A program made the position numbers and the translations under genes. From Bacteroidota bacterium (GTDB lineage: Bacteria > Bacteroidota > Bacteroidia > 2-12-FULL-35-15): DNA of 5,851 bases. This document shows positions 5,827 through 5,851 of this stretch, piece by piece. Location: the NCBI GenBank assembly GCA_021413595.1, contig JAIOQD010000727.1, positions 1 through 5,851 on the forward strand. Direction: 5' to 3'. Numbering within the stretch: the first letter of the stretch is position 1; each line of letters starts with the position of its first letter. Below the pieces are notes generated by a model that searched no databases, had not been told where the DNA came from, and saw only the letters and a list, made by a program, of their open reading frames with translations.

Positions 5827-5851
5827 AATACTTATCTATTGCAAAATTGAA

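Noticed and set aside
5715..5851. CRISPR array at the right end
   Set aside because: The copies are both direct and inverted, unevenly spaced and AT-rich, with no uniform repeat-spacer pattern and no cas genes in view.

Overview
This AT-rich window looks like part of a Bacteroidota chromosome, probably of the Chitinophagia/Sphingobacteriia type. The evidence is a C-terminal piece of a TonB-dependent outer-membrane receptor, a lipoprotein whose signal ends in the typical SCKKDD, mostly absent Shine-Dalgarno sequences, and long AT-rich dispersed repeats between genes. Finer taxonomy cannot be read from the sequence.

Layout. Plus strand, 1-2501: the end of a TonB-dependent receptor (1-494, cut by the window edge), a surface beta-propeller lipoprotein (532-1614), a 138-bp inverted-repeat element (1640-1777), and a DUF71/COG2102 ATP-binding enzyme of the bacterial B12-salvage type (1791-2501). 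Together these resemble a cobalamin/corrinoid capture and salvage cluster: BtuB-like porin, BtuG-like cap, and a cytoplasmic enzyme predicted to act on salvaged corrinoids. A strong hairpin (2525-2562) lies between this block and the convergent minus-strand genes.

Minus strand, 5699-2567: a CstB-like persulfide dioxygenase/rhodanese fusion (5699-4278) is followed 12 bases later by a small YwbE-family protein (4265-4038), so the two are probably one operon for sulfide/persulfide detoxification plus a protein of unknown role. A 307-base gap (3731-4037) holds a GC-rich palindrome, a possible 33-codon ORF and a fragment resembling a dispersed repeat. Then comes a saccharopine-dehydrogenase-family oxidoreductase (3730-2567). 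The right end (about 5715-5851) is filled by an AT-rich direct and inverted repeat cluster upstream of the persulfide dioxygenase gene.

No phage, CRISPR, tRNA, rRNA or transposase gene was seen. The most interesting parts are the putative corrinoid cluster with its unassigned DUF71 reaction, the CstB-like protein with a degenerate first rhodanese site linked to YwbE, and the two repeat elements.
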